Source of the DNA: Pelargonium x hortorum
Taxonomy: Eukaryota; Streptophyta; Magnoliopsida; Geraniales; Geraniaceae
Assembly (NCBI GenBank): GCA_036897525.1
Contig: JAYMTJ010000037.1
Coordinates: forward strand, 26,842 to 90,841
Reading direction: 5' to 3'
DNA: 64,000 nucleotides
A program made the translations under genes and the position numbers. The first letter of the stretch is position 1; every line of letters starts with the position of its first letter. The notes below the pieces were generated by a model. It was not told the origin of the DNA and made no database searches. It saw only the letters and a program-made list of their open reading frames with translations. This document shows, piece after piece, positions 62,231 through 64,000 of the stretch.

Positions 62231-64000
62231 ACTAAAACAAATACAAATTAAGATTCTCTATACTCTATTATCTATCCAAGACTAGTACTCAACTCTATGA
62301 AGGTAATTTTGAATTTCTTATTAGTCAAACTTTAATGACAATCTCTTCACACTTAGCCTTCGTACCTTGCCCTTATAAGATCGAAGTTTCTTAACTTGTT
62401 CCTAAATACCATAGTGGAACTCTCTTATATAACTATAACTTGTACGACTTTCTTAATAAAGAGTTTTAACTTTAAATATTAAATAAATGTCTAAAATCGA
62501 AATATCTTTCTTACCCAAGCCTTTATTTTGACCTTATTAACTAAGTAATTCAGGCACATAGGGAAATAACACCTCTCTTTATACAAGTATAAACCAGTTA
62601 AACCCTAGAAAAACCTTAGAGCCACCACCAATTGCTTACCTTGTTCCATACCCTTATTCAATACACTTCAGAAGACTCTGTTTCTAATCTAATTCTAAAG
62701 GGACAAATCTTCATCATTCATTATATTAGGTAAATCTCGCACCTCGATAAGCTAAACACAAATAACAAGGTACAAAAGGGAGCTTGGGACTGCTCTTACT
62801 CACAAGGAAAACTCGTGCAAAAGCCTATAGAACAACTAGATCTGGAAAATAAGAAACTAACCCAATATCCTCTGAATCTTCATGGCTAGACCTAACCCCT
62901 TCTCAGCTGCTAGGCCTTTCTTATGAGATATAGAAGTAGGAGACCTATACGAGTAGTACTTATTGGACTTAGAGAAGAAAGATTTGGAGAGATAGCTGTA
63001 CTTCTTGGTGCTATTGGAGCTAGAAAGTATAGATAGTCTTTTAAAGTAGTTTAGAGTTAGAGTATAATATATTATTCTTAAGTATTTTAATTGTAAGAGT
63101 TATTATACTTAGTATTCTATTTTAGTCAATGAAATAAATATATACTAGTTCTATTATAATTGTTTTATTAAGTATATAAAGTATAATCCCTCATTGCCTA
63201 AGCTTCGTTCTTAGCTAGTTAGAAAGGGTAATGATGAAGTGGAAGTCTCTGCAATAGCCTAGCACCTACAGTCAAGAGGGACTTGTTGTACTATACTAAT
63301 TCTTTTCCTTAGAACCTAACCAACTTCTTTTACAAACACAACTTTCTTTCCTGAACTTGTCTACATACATCGGCTTTGACCTCTTGTACTTGAGAATCCA
63401 AGAAATTATATAAACCCTTTCTTCTTTGAGAGTACATTCCTAAGAATTTCTAGAAGGAACTCTCCTTTTCATGGTTGGATCTGTCCTAAGTCCTAAACAA
63501 GCTCTTTAAGGTTTGGATACATCTGACTCAAGTGGGATTTCTTACTATTTCATTATCAAAGTTAAGGGGTCCTTGGACCTTTACTATCTTTACTATATGG
63601 TTCAGAATATATTATCTTTATTTCTATCTGCTGGATACTCTAAGACAAGAACAGAACTTGAAGAAAGCAAATGCATTTAGTTAAGCTTACTAATTTGAAT
63701 TGGCTTACGAACAACTTATAAACAAATTAAGGGAACACCGAGGGTAACTAACTATTATTTAGATTGAGTTCCTTACCAAGGTAGGTTTTATTCACTTGAT
63801 TTGCTATTAGGAATTCTCAACACTGATACTGTCTATAAAGGAGTCCATTTCAAGAGCTTGCTTTCAAGGTTAGGGGGCATTCGGGGAGTTCCTTAAGCAG
63901 CGGGTGGGTTTGTACAAGTTAATTAGTTTAGGCAAGAGCTTGTCTCTTGGGCTACCGCGCCTGCTTGTCAGCCTGCCAACCCTCAGCCTAAGAAAGCCAT
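62231..64000. other. spacer, C-rich in parts, very AT-rich at about 63040-63190
   Basis: C-rich on + at about 62.2-62.9 and 63.25-63.6 kb, separated by an AT-rich stretch with TATTATACTTAGTATT-like words. No gene, tRNA or copy of the hairpin repeat is found up to the window edge. Confidence 0.45.

Overview
The window is AT-rich (about 35% G+C by hand count on sampled lines) and almost free of genes. No reading frame on either strand exceeds 115 codons, which is about what chance gives in 64 kb of this composition, and I recognise no intact protein gene. The one unquestionable gene is an intact tRNA-Trp(CCA) of plastid type at 1201-1273. A broken copy of a plant-mitochondrial tRNA-Gln lies at 60755-60820, and a bacterial-type 5S rRNA at 44902-45010 on the minus strand. 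Plastid-type trnW, mitochondrial-type trnQ, a prokaryote-type 5S and scattered possible nuclear retroelement debris together point to a large, gene-poor mitochondrial chromosome of a land plant or other streptophyte. A nuclear scaffold with organelle inserts is less likely but not excluded. The 5S is not the familiar land-plant mitochondrial rrn5, so the exact lineage stays open.

Layout. 1-26 kb is unskewed AT-rich spacer with trnW, a decayed trnW-like copy (4588-4659), simple repeats and a few possible Ty1/copia coding relics. About 26.4-32.5 kb is strongly C-rich on the + strand. 32.5-37.1 kb is unskewed and holds a terminator-like hairpin and one tRNA-like remnant. About 37.1-43.6 kb is strongly G-rich on the + strand and carries most copies of a dispersed structured repeat: a hairpin that pairs a CGTTAGAGAG-type arm with a CTCTCTTACCG-type arm, followed by GGAGG. 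Another good copy lies at 46.1 kb. 44-48 kb alternates short C-rich and G-rich blocks around the 5S gene. 48-61.4 kb is again unskewed spacer with a tRNA-Lys-like remnant (57.4 kb) and the trnQ pseudogene. 61.5-62.2 kb is a higher-GC island, apparently a younger insertion of copia pol. 62.2-64 kb is mostly C-rich.

How it works together: there is no operon or pathway to describe. The functional content is at most one tRNA and one 5S rRNA; the rest is spacer, repeats, broken tRNAs and possible retroelement fossils. The copia assignments are eye alignments with no score behind them. Copia pol has many conserved positions and I searched for matches, so several may be chance; confidences are set accordingly. 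The hairpin/GGAGG repeat family and the paired base-skew domains are the parts most worth following up.
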